A program made the translations under genes and the position numbers. Below, piece after piece: positions 1 to 13,114 of a DNA stretch of 64,000 nt. The stretch is taken from assembly GCF_020184175.1 (NCBI RefSeq), contig NC_065531.1:84662604-84726603 (forward strand). The letters run 5' to 3'. A model generated the notes under the pieces. It was not told the origin of the DNA. It saw nothing but the letters and a program-made list of their open reading frames with translations, and did not search any database. The stretch's first letter is position 1; every line of letters starts with the position of its first letter. The stretch comes from Aphis gossypii. Lineage: Eukaryota; Arthropoda; Insecta; Hemiptera; Aphididae.

Positions 1-2259
1 AATTTATTTGCTCTATTAGTTGAAATCTCAAAAACTAAATACATTTTATTACCAAGATAATAAACCGTTGTGTAAAACTCTGTTTTGTTTTTATTCACTT
101 GTTTACACGCATCAGGCAAAAATTATACGTAATGCACTGAACGTCCTAAATATTTACTAGTGATTTTAAAGTTAAGATTTTGAGAATACTGCTTAAATAA
201 CATTTAGTAAGTAATAATTATGAATGTCAATACACAGTATTGATAAAATAAACTGTCTTTTGTTAATAATTTTTCACATCCTTATGCCTTTGAATAACTT
301 TACGAATATATATTTATATATGATTTATATATAATACTTATACAATCTCTTAATAGATTAAAGTCTTTTTGGTATCTATACGTTCAAATCTACAATGTTT
401 TAATTTATTTTACATTTTGACATAATTCATTAATTTAAATTAATTTTTTATTAGTTTCAGACATTTAATTTTTATAAATTGAATTTTCTACAAAATATAA
501 CTTATAAAAATAATAATATATAGTATTTACATAAAATTAGATTGGTAACAGAAAATAATTGAGTTAAATTTTAAACTGTAAATACAGGATTTTATTAAAT
601 TTGATTTTATTTGTCAAAATATTATGTCAAAAATGTATAAAATTTAGTTAGTCTGTTTATTTAAAATTGTATCAATTTCAAGTTTAAATATTTGAAATTC
701 CAATACGATGTATTAAACAAGAATAATTGATCAAATTATTTTTTCAAAAATTCCATTATATTAATATAAATACACTAAAAATATTCTAAAATTACGTTTT
801 CTCCGAGTACCATAATATTATTGAGCCTTCTAAATAATTATTATCATTTACTAAAATATTAATTTATAAGCATTTTATTCTGGACGAGTTCACTGTGAAC
901 TTAACAGCTCTTAATTGTATTTCAATTATACTTAAAAATATTGACAATTTTAACACGTGTTTATTTTAAAATTTACTTATACACTAAGTAAAACTTGTCT
1001 AAATTTTTTATTTCCCTCCAGTAAAATTTCCAAAATGTTTATGTTTAAGAATATAAAAACAATATGCATAACAATTTTCAAAACTGTTTATAATAAGTAC
1101 AGCTACAGCAATACACTTTTTAAATGTTGTTAAATTTTTATACCTAATTTTTTTAACAATTATACCACATCTGCTAATTAATAAAATTGCTAATAATCAG
1201 TAAATCATTATAAAATCAGATTTTTTTCTAGATCTACAAAAAATCTAAAAGAAAATATATTTATACAAAATTACAAATATTGAAATTTATTTTAAACTAA
1301 GCACGTATTAATGCATATGAACATTATGAACTTGTATCAACGAATCAATATGATTTTATGGTAAAAATATATAGTGAAATCTTTTTTATACGTTAAAGAA
1401 AATTATTATGTACTTAGTTTTTATTTTTATTTTTAATCTTAATAAATTTCACATATGTGTGATTTATTATAATAAATCCAATTATGTAATTTAAACATAT
1501 TTTTTAATATCACTGTCACAATAAAAAATGTCGTTGTTCTATGTTAAATTTTATATTATGTGTAAGAGAGACATTAGAAGGAGTGAACATTTTTGTTGTC
1601 AAGTTCATGTTTTATTAAATGTTTATAAATGCTTATAGTTTTAAAAATGTATGTACAATTCTGTATACTATTATGTGGAATATGTTTAAAAACGGCATAT
1701 AAAAATATTATGCTAAATTATAATGTAAATACGCTGAGTTCGCAACAGTAATTTTTTAATTAATTTAATTTAAACGGAACAAAATACCTGTTATATTTTA
1801 TAGAATTAAAAAAAAAATCTAATCCATAAATTATAATAGGTTATATTTCATCATGTATATAATAGCCAATTAATAAGTAAATAATATTTTAATATATATA
1901 TATTTTAATCAAACAATTTATCACATTAAATATTAAAAGAAAATTTTAAACTATTAACCCAAACTAATTTGTAAAATATATTTTAATACAAAAGTACTTT
2001 ATTTTTCATGGTAATCAATGTATATAAATATTTAATTAATGTCTATTTAAATACAAATAAAAGCATTTTACCTCACAATAACACTGTCTAAATGTTTAAT
2101 AGCTTTTAGATCAAGTATACATAAAATCAATAAAATTATTATTTATAAACTTATCAGTGGTAAAGTATCATAAACAGACAATAATATTAAGAAATGTTAC
2201 TACAATTTGACAAATTTAAAAGTATTCAACTTGCTTTATTAAATTAAATAATAAAAAAA
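1..2259. other. AT-rich desert, no gene seen
   Basis: Continuous A/T-rich sequence with short poly-A and poly-T runs and TA-rich words. I see no sustained open frame, no convincing splice pair and no long repeat on either strand. Confidence 0.6.
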
Positions 2260-3130
2260 AAACCAACCTTTTCTCTCTGTTTATAAACTCACAGATATTT
2301 TGTAGTGGACATTTTCCGACATTGTTTCTGCAGGGTATGAAGCACAATTTCAAATGTAAAAGTTGTTCGGAATTGCAAAAACGCTTTGTATAATATTATA
2401 TTTTATCATTTTGTACGAAACCACACCATGGTCTTCTGGCGTGACTATATTATTATTAGAACGGCGAAAAACATCATAGAAAGGATTTTATTACTGCCAC
2501 GCCACTGGCCGGAAACAGTCGACCGTCCACAACCCCTGGGAACACTCTTAGCTACATCCGACGAGTTGACTTTGGCAGTATATATAAATTTTTTTCCGCT
2601 TTAGGGGTACGCTCTTGGCAGCAATTGTAATTTATGTTTCTGTTGTGTATGTATAATTCTTGCTATTCCTCCTTATTTCTGTCAAACTACTGGATGTTTT
2701 TGCATATTGCCCCACAACGTTAAGGCGTATACACTATGGAAGTATACATATTATTATGCGCGTATATACACTCATAATATACGGTTTGATGAATATTAAG
2801 TGGTAAGAAGTATGTCCCGAGTTTCTTCCGGCGTTCTAACATATCTTCCCTCCTGCGTGCGTGAGCTAAATGTTTATAAAAGTTTCATTTTTCCATTAAT
2901 GCAATTTTCCTCGTATCGCCACCGCGCGCCGTCACCGCCCAACAATAAATTCACCTGTCCCCGAGGCCAACGAGTGTGCGTAGGCTTTTCACCCTAAAAA
3001 TCTCATTCCAACGATTGAGAACATAAACTTTGTTACTTTATTCACATTCTCCACCATTACTTCGTAGCGAGTATCTGGCGTACCCGTGAAATTGTTCTTT
3101 AAATAATTGAATACCTGCAGAGTAGGTATT
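2260..3130. other. G+C-richer island with short open frames
   Basis: Composition rises clearly above the flanks. A 58-codon ATG frame runs from 2428 to 2604 on the plus strand in a strong start context (CCACACCATGG), without similarity I recognise. Just upstream, an open plus-strand stretch ending at a TAA near 2395 follows a pyrimidine-rich CAG (about 2294) and encodes two closely spaced cysteines in its last part. Neither frame can be tied to a gene. Promoter-like or decayed exonic sequence is equally possible. Confidence 0.3.
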
Positions 3131-5150
3131 ATACGCTGGTTTTATTGTTTTCGTACATTTTATATGTATAAAAAAAAGCTTCCCAAAATATTGATATGAA
3201 CTCAGAAATATACTGCAGTCATAAAATAAACGGAAGAAAAATCGTTTTGACAGATTGAAAGTGTATAAAAATAATAATGATACTATTTTTTTAACTACCT
3301 AAAAATCAAATAAAAACATTAAAATTGTTTTATAAATAAAACGAATATTAATACAATTTCAAAGTTAAAAATAATTCAGTTTTATTCAAAATTATATTAC
3401 TTAAATAGTGTTACTTACATTCAAAAAATAAGAAAACAATATATTATATAAATATTTTTAAATAATGGACCCTATCTACCTCAAAATTACATACCAATAC
3501 AACAGCTTTTTTCCTTAGAAAGTCTCACTATCGTCATCATTCAGCAAATATATCCTTCCTATACGATAATCTACTTTCCGCAAAAATTAGCCCCGAATCA
3601 CTATCTAGTGTTTCCTTTTGAGTTGAGCCTTGTTTCCTTAAGCATTTCATTATTTTATATTATTACATATTACATAATATATAACTTTATATTATTATTA
3701 TATTCTTAATAAATGGGTTTTTCCAGTACGGTCGTACCGTAAATTAAAATAAAATATAAACATTTAGTAAAATAATATAAATAAAACTTTATGTACCATT
3801 AAGTTTAAATAAAAATATTTAAAAATTACATTGTGTATTGAAAATTATAATATAACGTACATTGTGAAAAAACGTTGTAGGTCCCTACAATAATATTATA
3901 ATGTTTTAATTACAATAAAATAATAAGATTGTCTAGAATGTCTAAAAAAAAACTGTATGCAATTTTCGAATATTTTTAGATTTTTATAAAAAAAACACAT
4001 GAATAACATTGTACTACTTCAAATTTTCAAGATTTTTAATTTAGAACAAGTATTTTTATCGACATTAATCAAAAAAAAAAATTTTCTTGGACAAAAATAT
4101 ACAAGATTAATTTTGTTAAAATTTATATACCTAGCCTAAATATTTCCATTTCTTGTACTTTTTTGTTTAGATTTCTTGGTTATTTTGAAAAATATATGAT
4201 AAGAATTTTCTAATTTTTAATTCCTCTAGGAACATTCAATTTTTCTTTAAAAACCAATAACCTTTAAATTGAAGATTGAAGTTCTTTATCTGCATTTAAC
4301 TTTGCTGATAAGTGACAAACCCAAAAACACATAAAATATATGATTTCTATAATAATCATATTGTATATCAATACAGTTATTTTTTAGATCAAAACCTATC
4401 ATACATTACTTAAATTTAATATATGTATATTTATCAGTTATAAATTACATTATTGATATACGACTGTTAGAATCCACATATTATAGTATCGTATTGCTTT
4501 CAACGTTTAATTAACCGATAGTAAATGGCTACAAATATGAATTTATTTACAAGTCTATAATGGTAATACGTATTGATGATAATAAATATCAATACTATGA
4601 CAATAAAAGAAGAATAAAATTATAGAATATAATATAATTGTTATTTAAGTAACTAATACTTAACCGTAATGTAGAGTTATAGTCCCCAAAGTTTTGCTTT
4701 TTTTTTTTGAAAAAATTATATGATAAAAATACAACCTTCCCCATCTCCACAAACTATATTTTAGGGCTAGGTGCTTACAAATTGTCTATGATAATATTAT
4801 AATATCCAGTTATAATTAATTACCGAACTCTTATAGACTGTAAGATACTCCCACAACATTATTTAAATTATAGATAAATATTCGTGGCATAGTGTATTAC
4901 GCTTTATTATAGAATCACTTTCGAAAACCACGATTAGTTAAATACGAATCGTTTTGATAACGACTAAAATAATCATACAAAAATACATACTTATTCATAC
5001 GTTGTTATATTATTCGTTTAGGGAAATAAATTCGGTTGTGTGTGTAAATTAAACCTTGTAATATTAAGCTTTAGTTTTGGTTTTAGTACACTAGGCATTA
5101 TAATAATACTACATCCATAATATTGTGAATTTGTGTCGTATGAAATTTCG
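3131..5150. other. AT-rich desert
   Basis: A/T-rich sequence with several homopolymer runs, for example a T run near 4699. No gene, repeat array or splice-bounded frame can be supported. Confidence 0.55.
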
Positions 5151-5243
5151 CACTATTCGCTGTACCTCGCTATCGTACTGGAGCTTTTTCCGTGCACTAT
5201 ATCTTATTGAATTACCTTGGCAGTGGAGATAAAAACCGCATAG

Positions 5244-5282
5244 TATATATAAACAAACCCAAGACACTACAGTTAGTCAGTT
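5244..5282 (+). promoter_or_regulatory. TATA plus initiator core promoter
   Basis: TATATATAAA lies at 5244-5253 and an arthropod-type initiator TCAGTT at 5277-5282, with the presumed +1 A at 5279. TATAAA (5248) therefore sits at -31, the spacing known for insect TATA/Inr promoters. The next 500 bases hold a start codon, an intron-like interval with correct phase, a stop and AATAAA, which supports a plus-strand transcription unit. No DPE is seen at +28. TATA-like words are common in this DNA, so the weight rests on exact spacing and downstream context. Confidence 0.45.
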
Positions 5283-5339
5283 GGTCATATTTCCAAAATC
5301 TCTTGATGTTAACTCGTCTGTCTAGGCTTTAAAATATAT

Positions 5340-5370
5340 ATGTTACTGAGAGGTGTATACTGCACGTGTT

Positions 5371-5426
<56 letters not shown>

Positions 5427-5787
5427 AATCTCCCAACTAAAAGCTGCTCGAGAATAGATTTTACAAGCAAGTTAAATGCGCCGACTATGAATAATTGCAT
5501 TGTAACTCATAGGTTAGGTTTTGTATTATAAATTTTGTATTGTTTGACGCCAAGATCCATATTTTGATAGCGTGTAAACATCTGATTTTCACTGCCTCGT
5601 TTCAGTGATTTTATCGGCTGCACTGTCGACACATGCTATTAATTTGTCAACTTCCCCTCATAATACTATGTGTATTTTTATCGATGTTTTACGACCACAT
5701 GACATTTTTATAAACTCTTTATTGTTTTTTTTTTGTTATTATTATTATAATATATATATATATAATTTTTTTAATGTTAAACATTGA
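5340..5787 (+). CDS. Putative two-exon gene for a short secretory protein
   Basis: Proposed join 5340-5352 plus 5606-5787, 64 residues, function unknown. Exon 1 gives ATG and three more codons (MLLR) before the donor AGAG|GTGTAT. The acceptor CGTTTCAG ends at 5605. Joining keeps the frame and completes GTG, so the N-terminus reads MLLRVILSAALSTHA, which resembles a signal peptide. A first coding exon of only a few codons followed by the signal-peptide exon is common in insect cuticular and secreted-protein genes. The rest is not recognised, and the C-terminal third (F/Y-rich, from T and TAT tracts) may be untranslated if another splice is used. AATAAA at 5798 lies 11 bases after the TGA. A nine-codon upstream ORF (5306-5332) is a weakness. 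The model is inferred without similarity evidence. Confidence 0.33.
5373..5422. repeat. (TG)25 microsatellite
   Basis: Twenty-five uninterrupted TG dinucleotides, the longest pure dinucleotide run in the window. In the proposed gene model it lies inside the intron, about 20 bases after the donor. It creates spurious VCVC and THTH frames on the two strands. Confidence 0.97.
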
Positions 5788-5797
5788 ATTTGCATCC

Positions 5798-5803
5798 AAT
5801 AAA
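5798..5803 (+). other. Polyadenylation signal AATAAA
   Basis: Canonical hexamer directly after the stop codon (5785-5787) of the proposed gene. The hexamer is frequent in AT-rich DNA, so position is the only support. Confidence 0.3.
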
Positions 5804-5829
5804 CTCCGAGATTTATTAAATCCTACTCC

Positions 5830-8800
5830 ACCACCACCACTATATTACAATGCGTATGTATACAAAGAATACTAAAGCGTTTTAATAATATATGTATTCA
5901 TTAAGTATGCTACATTTGTCATGTTCATCGGATCGAGTGTATATGTTATTATTGTGATTTATAACATTTTTACATCATGACCCAATATGGCCGATCAGAC
6001 AATAAAACATATACATTTTTTAATTAATTGATGAATTGACAGCCCTTCCGAACGTATATTTTCATTTGATTCATTTATCGTAACTATGAACAAAATTACA
6101 ATTTATGTTCTTGCTCATATCAGTTTGAAAAACTTGGAATCCATGAAACACCTTCTATAAGAATTTACGACATCAATAATACAATGAAAATCTTAGAAAC
6201 CAAACAATATTATAAAGATTAGCAGAATTTAAAATTTTTATATTTTATAGTTTTCCTAAAACGCATCAGAAAATATTGTTTTGGTTTTAACATAAAGTAA
6301 AAAAAAAAAAAATAATAAAACTCTATTGAAACATGTTACAACACTTATAAAAAATGACCAACAAAGTTGTTGTGCAACGTTATGTCAAAACGAATTTTAT
6401 GTACGAACGCCATAAAATAGATCTTTCCACATTGAACTTATAGATTAGAGTTTGAAGTTTTCTATTTTAGTCATGACGCGTACGAAAAAAGGGGTGAAAA
6501 GTTTTTGAAAAATCGTTTGAGAGTTCTAAAACTTAAGCGAGAAAACTAGATATATTTAGTACGATATATATTTTCAACTGAACTACATTAATATTATAAA
6601 ATATAATAGTCACGCGTATTACACCATCAAAATACACTTAAACTAAGAAATGCAAAAACCTCTGGAACAGAATTTTCTGTTTATTATAATTTTATCGGTG
6701 ATTGTTAGAACACTATATATTTATATATAGCATTCTTTATTGTTACGGAGACGGAGAATATGTTTCATACGTGGGAAGATATACTACTTAAATTACTTTT
6801 CGATGTGGTGATTCGATACGCTTAGGTATATTATAATGTACAGTATATGCATGACACTTCAGAATACTATTATATTAAATATAGTGTTGTTGTATGTCTA
6901 TGAGAGGTATTTATGTTTATGGATTGGGTGCTGTTAAATAACATAATATTATTAGGTAATGATAAATAGTCCCAAGCGTGTGATATTGAAATCGTAATTA
7001 TTTTACAGTTTTCGCTTTTTTGTCAAGATAACTACCTTCTACAAACGTCTGACGGTCAATCTCGTACTATTATATACATAATATAGTCATGTAGGTAATG
7101 TTGTAATAATATGAAGTTCTACTTCCTGCGGACCCCCGCAGTGCTGCATCAATTTAAATATTTCTTATAATATAGTTACGATTATAATGTATATGATGTC
7201 TGTGTGTATGTACATGTAATAAATTATTACTAATATGTATTTATGTAATAATACCTATAATAGTATATACTTGATAATTAATACCTATATTGTACGTAGT
7301 ACAAAATACCAATCGTACAGTTTTAGCTTATGTATTTAAACGTCATCATTGCGTAACAAATCGTCTTACGCGAGTAAAGAGGGAATAGCTTTAACGTTCT
7401 TAAATTATATATATATTTATTAATAATAAATAGGCTCACGAAGTTCTCTCGTTCCGATAATATCTAGTTTGGACGGGATGTAATCCTCGCATGTTCGGTT
7501 GGTCTGACAAGGACTGGAAAACATATAAGTATAAATTATATATACATAAATATATTAATATGTATATATATTTTGTGTGAGCATATAAGTGGCGGCTTTT
7601 CGAGTAAGTATGTGAGGCAGTCTTACCTTTGTAATAAGACTAATAAGAGGGGATAAAGAAAATACACATTTTTCATTTTAATATTTTTTCACTTTCGAAT
7701 TCAATAAACATTTATGGTTTTTGATTAAAATTAGATAAATTTATAATACATAATAAAAAATGATCACTATATCAAATAATTGAGTACAAAACTCTAACAC
7801 GATCTTATAATAAACGTCACATAAGTTTATAATCACGTTTTGAGGTTCATTGGTATTTATTGGTGGTACAAATTTTGGAAAATCGTTTGGTATTTTGTGA
7901 TTGAAATTATGTACCTATCTACCTAATATTTTTTATTTATCATTAAAACTTAAACAGTTATAATAAAAAATATGAATTTCGAGCATTTAAAACTAAAAAA
8001 AAAAACAACCCACTATATTGAACGAATTATACTTAATTACATAATTAATTTATAATGACTAATTATATACATAATAAATATATATCATATTAATATGGGA
8101 AATTATTATTATTTTTCTATTCTGTGTATATGTTATGTATAATATGTATACAGTATACACTATACATATTACCTATGTAAAATATGTAGATATACCAGAG
8201 AAACGCCAAATATCGACATTCGTTGAATTGGTCCATACAGCATACAAACATATTTCATATACGTCATATCCATTATCTATACGATAGACACACACGTGCC
8301 ATATTCTAATAAGCGTACGTTCCTGCTTAATGATAGGTAGGTAGGTATTATACGCGTCGTCGTCGGTCATTTATATTTGCTAGTTAGAATAACCGTTAAT
8401 CTAAAAAAAAAAAAAATTGTTTGATTTTGGATTATATTATTCAGTGATCATGCTAACAGGAATCACGTGCTATATAATTTTGTTGCTCGAATTAATCAAG
8501 TGCAAAAACAACACCGTTGTTGTAGTTTGGACATCGGATAGCACGTGAAGTATGTGTATATTAAAATTAAAATATTAAAATATAACAATATTTTTTTATG
8601 AATTTTATTGGCCTCCCAGCCCGTAAATAAATAAATAAATACTGTCTGGATTCGTCCAGTAACTTTGCATTGATAATTTGATAACGGTCGCTTAGGGACG
8701 AGATGTGCGGTCTACTACGACATTTTTTTTTTTTTATCCCGGTAAATATTATTGTTCAGTATACTAGTAAGTATAGGAATTTTTAAAACTGCAATAGCAC

Positions 8801-10420
8801 AAAATTTATTTATTTTTTTTATTTCTAACACCATGAGAGTTTTATCTCTTCACATAATTTATGTCGTAATATTGATGAGGAAAGCTTCGTTATTTTATAA
8901 TAATAATATAATATGATAAATTCAAACCGGAAATAATAAAATCATATGTTTATATAAATATACATCGTAATTGTGTAATATCACATACCATTATTGTAAC
9001 ACATATGTTAAAATATTATTCTGGTATTATCATCATCCTTCATAACTTACTATATTCAGTCAGTAGATAAATGTTTCTCTGTATTGTTGTGTTCTTAGAG
9101 CTTAGCAAAATAACCAGTTATCGAAATTCGTACAAAAGTTTAACTCTGCACTAATTAATAATCTATATTTACACAACTAAGGATATTCCAACTTATCAGC
9201 ATTGCTCATAAGATGGAATTTAATTTCATAACTTTGAATATTCACTGTGAATTAATATAGGTAAACTTTTGAAAATCAAATGCAGCTGAATACTAGATTC
9301 AATTCGCAATGTGTATTTTTTTAGAGTAAATATGCATTCAAAGTAACTCGTGTAAATCTAATGTAACAAATCCAAATTATAAGTATTTAAATATCATTAT
9401 AATATTCTTAGTTGTGTTTCAAACATAGCTTTATAGCTTTTTAGTATCTAACCCAAATAAACAAAATATTATACTTCGGGTTTTTAAATACATAAAATTT
9501 AATTTTAGTTTTTTAATACCAGTTGAATATTTCTTGAATAATTCACAAAATTATTCTGAAAATATCTAGTATTTCCATTTAAGAATAAATTAAAAAAAAA
9601 AAAAAAGGTAATAGATTACCTTTAAATGTAACAAGAAGCAACAGAACTAAAAAAATAAGAAAAAAATTATAAGATTTATCAAGAAAGAAAAGAACCTTAA
9701 GTCCTGACAGAACCAGGTTTTACATTTTTGTTATGGTTCTTAAAAATTAATTAAAATCTCCAATGAGATAGCATATTTTTATAGAGTTCAAGTACTCTTC
9801 TGTTTTTGGTTCTAAATCCTTCGAATTTAAATTTAAGAAATGTATTGTTTCTAAAATAATGAGCATATTAAAATATTAAAAAAATTAAATTTGAATAATA
9901 GTCTCTAGACGAATTTAAAAAACATATATTATGTTAGGTTTGGAAAAATATATTATTTTATTATGTTATATTAAACTTATTTATATCTAATAAGCAAATT
10001 TTAAAATATTATGTTCAATGTTCATAAGCGTATCAAAACTTTGTTCAGTGTATGAAACAATAATACACATTTATGCATATATTTTTGAAATTATCTTTAA
10101 ATTATGATAATAAATAAATGTACAACTCTTAAAATGATTTTTTGTTTAATACTATATTAATGAAATATGGTTAATGATTATAAATACTTTTTATAATAAT
10201 ACGACATGTATAGTACGGTGAACGAAATAATAATACGTTGTTAAATCGTTATTTTTGTAATACACTAATAAACGTTAAGGTGGTAAAATACGATGTATTT
10301 TTAAAAGGGCTGTTAAACGAGTAAAAATTAGAATAAAAAACTGTGAAAAGATTTATTTGTTTTCAACTAATGCATTATTATGCTACTTAAATCTAACATA
10401 ATTAATATGAATTTTAGGTA
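5830..10420. other. AT-rich desert with simple repeats
   Basis: Holds A and T homopolymer runs (near 6301, 8402, 8725 and 9593), TA-rich blocks, TAGGTAGGTAGGTA near 8336-8347 and a (TAAA)-type run at about 8623-8641 followed by a small CTGGA/TCCAG hairpin. The (TAAA) run could be the tail of an old retroposon, but nothing upstream confirms it. No coding signal is supportable. Confidence 0.5.
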
Positions 10421-10439
10421 AAAAAAAAACAAATAATGA

Positions 10440-10720
10440 AATATCGAGCTTATACTTGGGGGAGGGGTACGCATGGACTTTAAACCTATAGAGGTGGCAT
10501 CTGTGCCATGAGACTTTTGGGACCCAGGATCAATGTTTAAGAGGGTGGGTGGTATACGCATTAAATGATGAAAAAAAAAATGGAATAAAATAAAGAAAGA
10601 CCTGAGAGGGGATTTATATGTATTTGTGCGTATGGCTGTGAGCGCGTTTGTGAATTCATATGGGCGCGCAATGGTTAGATCTGTAAGACCGCATCGGGAG
10701 AGAAGAACACGTGTAATATT
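10440..10720. other. G+C-richer island, minus-strand short ORF
   Basis: A minus-strand ATG frame starts at 10561 (start MRIPPTLLNIDPGSQKSHGT) and stays open to 10367, but its last third is T-tract-derived. The plus strand is rich in GGGGG-type runs and CGCG words up to 10680. It may be the end of an old transposable element or a regulatory island. No known family is recognised. Confidence 0.25.
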
Positions 10721-12880
10721 ATTATATAAAACGAAAATCTATTGGTTCAAATAATTCGCTGCTACTGTGTAGACATCGTATTCTATTACCACCGTCACTC
10801 ATACCCTTGTTCATCGTAATATAATTGCTTTCACCGGAATAGTGTATAGGTGTGTTATATACCGATGTTATGGTATTATTTCGTAGTATTAGTGTCTCGT
10901 ATTTATATATGACGATGTGTTACCATGGTTATAATATGCAGGCGTGACACGCGCGTTGTCCGCATGAAACCATGAAATTAGACCAGAAATATACGGAGTT
11001 AAGTACTCGGTCGGGAATGGTACACTGAGGTTGAAAAATAATAATATTATTTATGTATAATACAAGTATGATGTACCTACCAATAGGTTAGAGAATGGAA
11101 GAAGCGGAAAAAAATGTTCTAAATAATAATAAAAAAAAAAAAATACTGCGTAACCAACACTCCTTTTGTCGACAATCCTTCGGCTATTGTGCGTATGATA
11201 ATATAGTGGCATACCGTTCGGTGTGTATTATACATCTAACACATACGAAAATATTACATTGTTTAGATATTATTAATAATATATTTATATTAATATTGTT
11301 ATTTATTTTATTTTTTAAAATATCACGTAAAAAAAAAAAATTACAAAAAATATCTTAAGGCATTTTATTATTACGGTTAATCATATTATTATACATGTTA
11401 TTGTGTACCTATATGATAAAGTGTAATATATGTAAGTATATTATACTAATTAGTAATATTATGTCCATTCTGTATTTTATTATAATATTATACGTATAGT
11501 ATCAACAAAAAGATAATGCGATATTCTACATTCAACAAAATTCTTTGTACACTAAAACAATATTAATGATTAATAATGCCTATATCAATGTTAGACAAAT
11601 TATTATAAACAAACTATTAATCTATTATACCTATTGACTAAAGGATTTTCAATTTAATTATTTATTTTTTTTTAAGTTTTAATTTCAGATTTTATCAACT
11701 AATGTTGATTAGTTTTAATAGAATTACAATTGATTGAGTCTTGAAGTATATAATGTATTTTTCGTTAATACAAATAAAGATTATATTAATTTTTTTTTAT
11801 GTTGTTATATTATAATGATGTGTAGTCATTTATCGATGTGAGTCTTGAGTTAATAGATATTATAGGTTAAAATCGTATTTATTCATTGTGTAAAATATAT
11901 ATTTTAATGACACCGTTTCAAAGGAAATTTTATATTTAATTTTCCGTCAACAATTAATGTATTGCCCGTGCCGTAACTTTACAGCAGCTATACTGATATA
12001 GCCTGAATATATATATATATATGCCAGTCCTAACATTAAATGAATCCATTGAATCATTTAAAATTATTTGTTTTAATAAAGTTAGAATACTGTTACAATC
12101 AAGATGTTATTTTATTGACATTTTACATTTCATGAATGCATACGATGAACTTTTTCAAATATAATTCAATATAATTTTAACTATTAAACAAGGACACGAT
12201 ATAATAAAACATTAAATTGTAAAAAAATAATATATATAATAATATAATAATATATTATTATGGTGGATCACGTGTGACTTATCGAAATATTTCAAATCAA
12301 CAAATATAATCTATTATAATATATTCGGTGAAAAAAGTACTTTAATGTATTTTTTTTAAATATACGAAATTTTCGAATTTTTCGTCACATAAATTATTGT
12401 AACATATCTCTAAATTTATGATTTTATATAAAAATCTATTATTTACTGTACATTTTCTGATATAAAAATTATTTCTCAAAACCATCAAACTGCATAGTGC
12501 ATACACTTAATAAAAATATAAGCACGTAGACAATTCTAAACAATAATTATAAGAAATATATATTTTATATTTCAGTATATATTTAGTACTACATAAACAG
12601 TATAAACGAATTTCTTACCAAACATTAAAAAAAAAAAAAAAATGCGTACCTACCTATTATTTTAGTTTCTTTTTTTTTCCAAAAGAATATCATCATGACA
12701 GCTATTACTGATAGAGAAGATATGTCTCTCTGTTTTTATTTAAACGTGGAACGTTTCTAGTGATGCTCTTTGCGCAAAGTCATGTGTGCAACATAATTCA
12801 TTCATATGATTGACAGCAGTGTTTTTTATTTAAACATTGTATTGAAAATAGGTATTTAATATTTCTGTCTCCTAAGAATG
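10721..12880. other. AT-rich desert
   Basis: TA-rich sequence including (AT)8 at 12007-12022 and a near-palindromic ATAATAATATATTATTAT word near 12245-12262. An 87-codon frame at 11095-11358 is mostly poly-A derived lysines and was not accepted as a gene. Confidence 0.5.
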
Positions 12881-12898
12881 CTACCGTAATATATAACC

Positions 12899-13114
12899 AT
12901 TAAAGTAACGTAACTGAAGGGACCACGACATTGAATGTCTGTAAGATATTAGGATCCAGTAGTATACCCCTGGGAAAACGACGATATTGGCGAAAGGTCG
13001 AAATGTCGACAGGCGGAATTAGAATGGATGAAGTTCCTGCGTGCTAAGATTAAATTAACTTATTTGCAGGGGACTGATTCAAAAACCTTTGGGCCCTTTT
13101 TCCTGCACGTTTAA
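12899..13114. other. Island open on both strands, possible relic exon
   Basis: On the plus strand a 53-codon frame opens directly after AG (12951-12952) and runs from GAT at 12953 to TAA at 13112-13114. Its middle reads RQAELEWMKFLRAKIKLTYL. On the minus strand a 47-codon frame runs from 13043 to 12900. The composition is unlike the flanks. It could be a transposon fragment or a lone exon. I cannot choose a strand, and no domain is recognised. Confidence 0.25.

Noticed and set aside
5309..5531. 63-codon frames on both strands through the TG repeat
   Set aside because: Most residues are THTH or VCVC from the microsatellite, so both are artefacts of the repeat.
11095..11358. 87-codon plus-strand ATG frame
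   Set aside because: Poly-A-derived lysines and composition-driven I/L/Y content, with no motif, start context or splice support.
12226..12262. TA/AAT palindromic block as a possible MITE terminus
   Set aside because: Low-complexity ATAAT words give palindromes freely, and no partner terminal repeat or target duplication was found.
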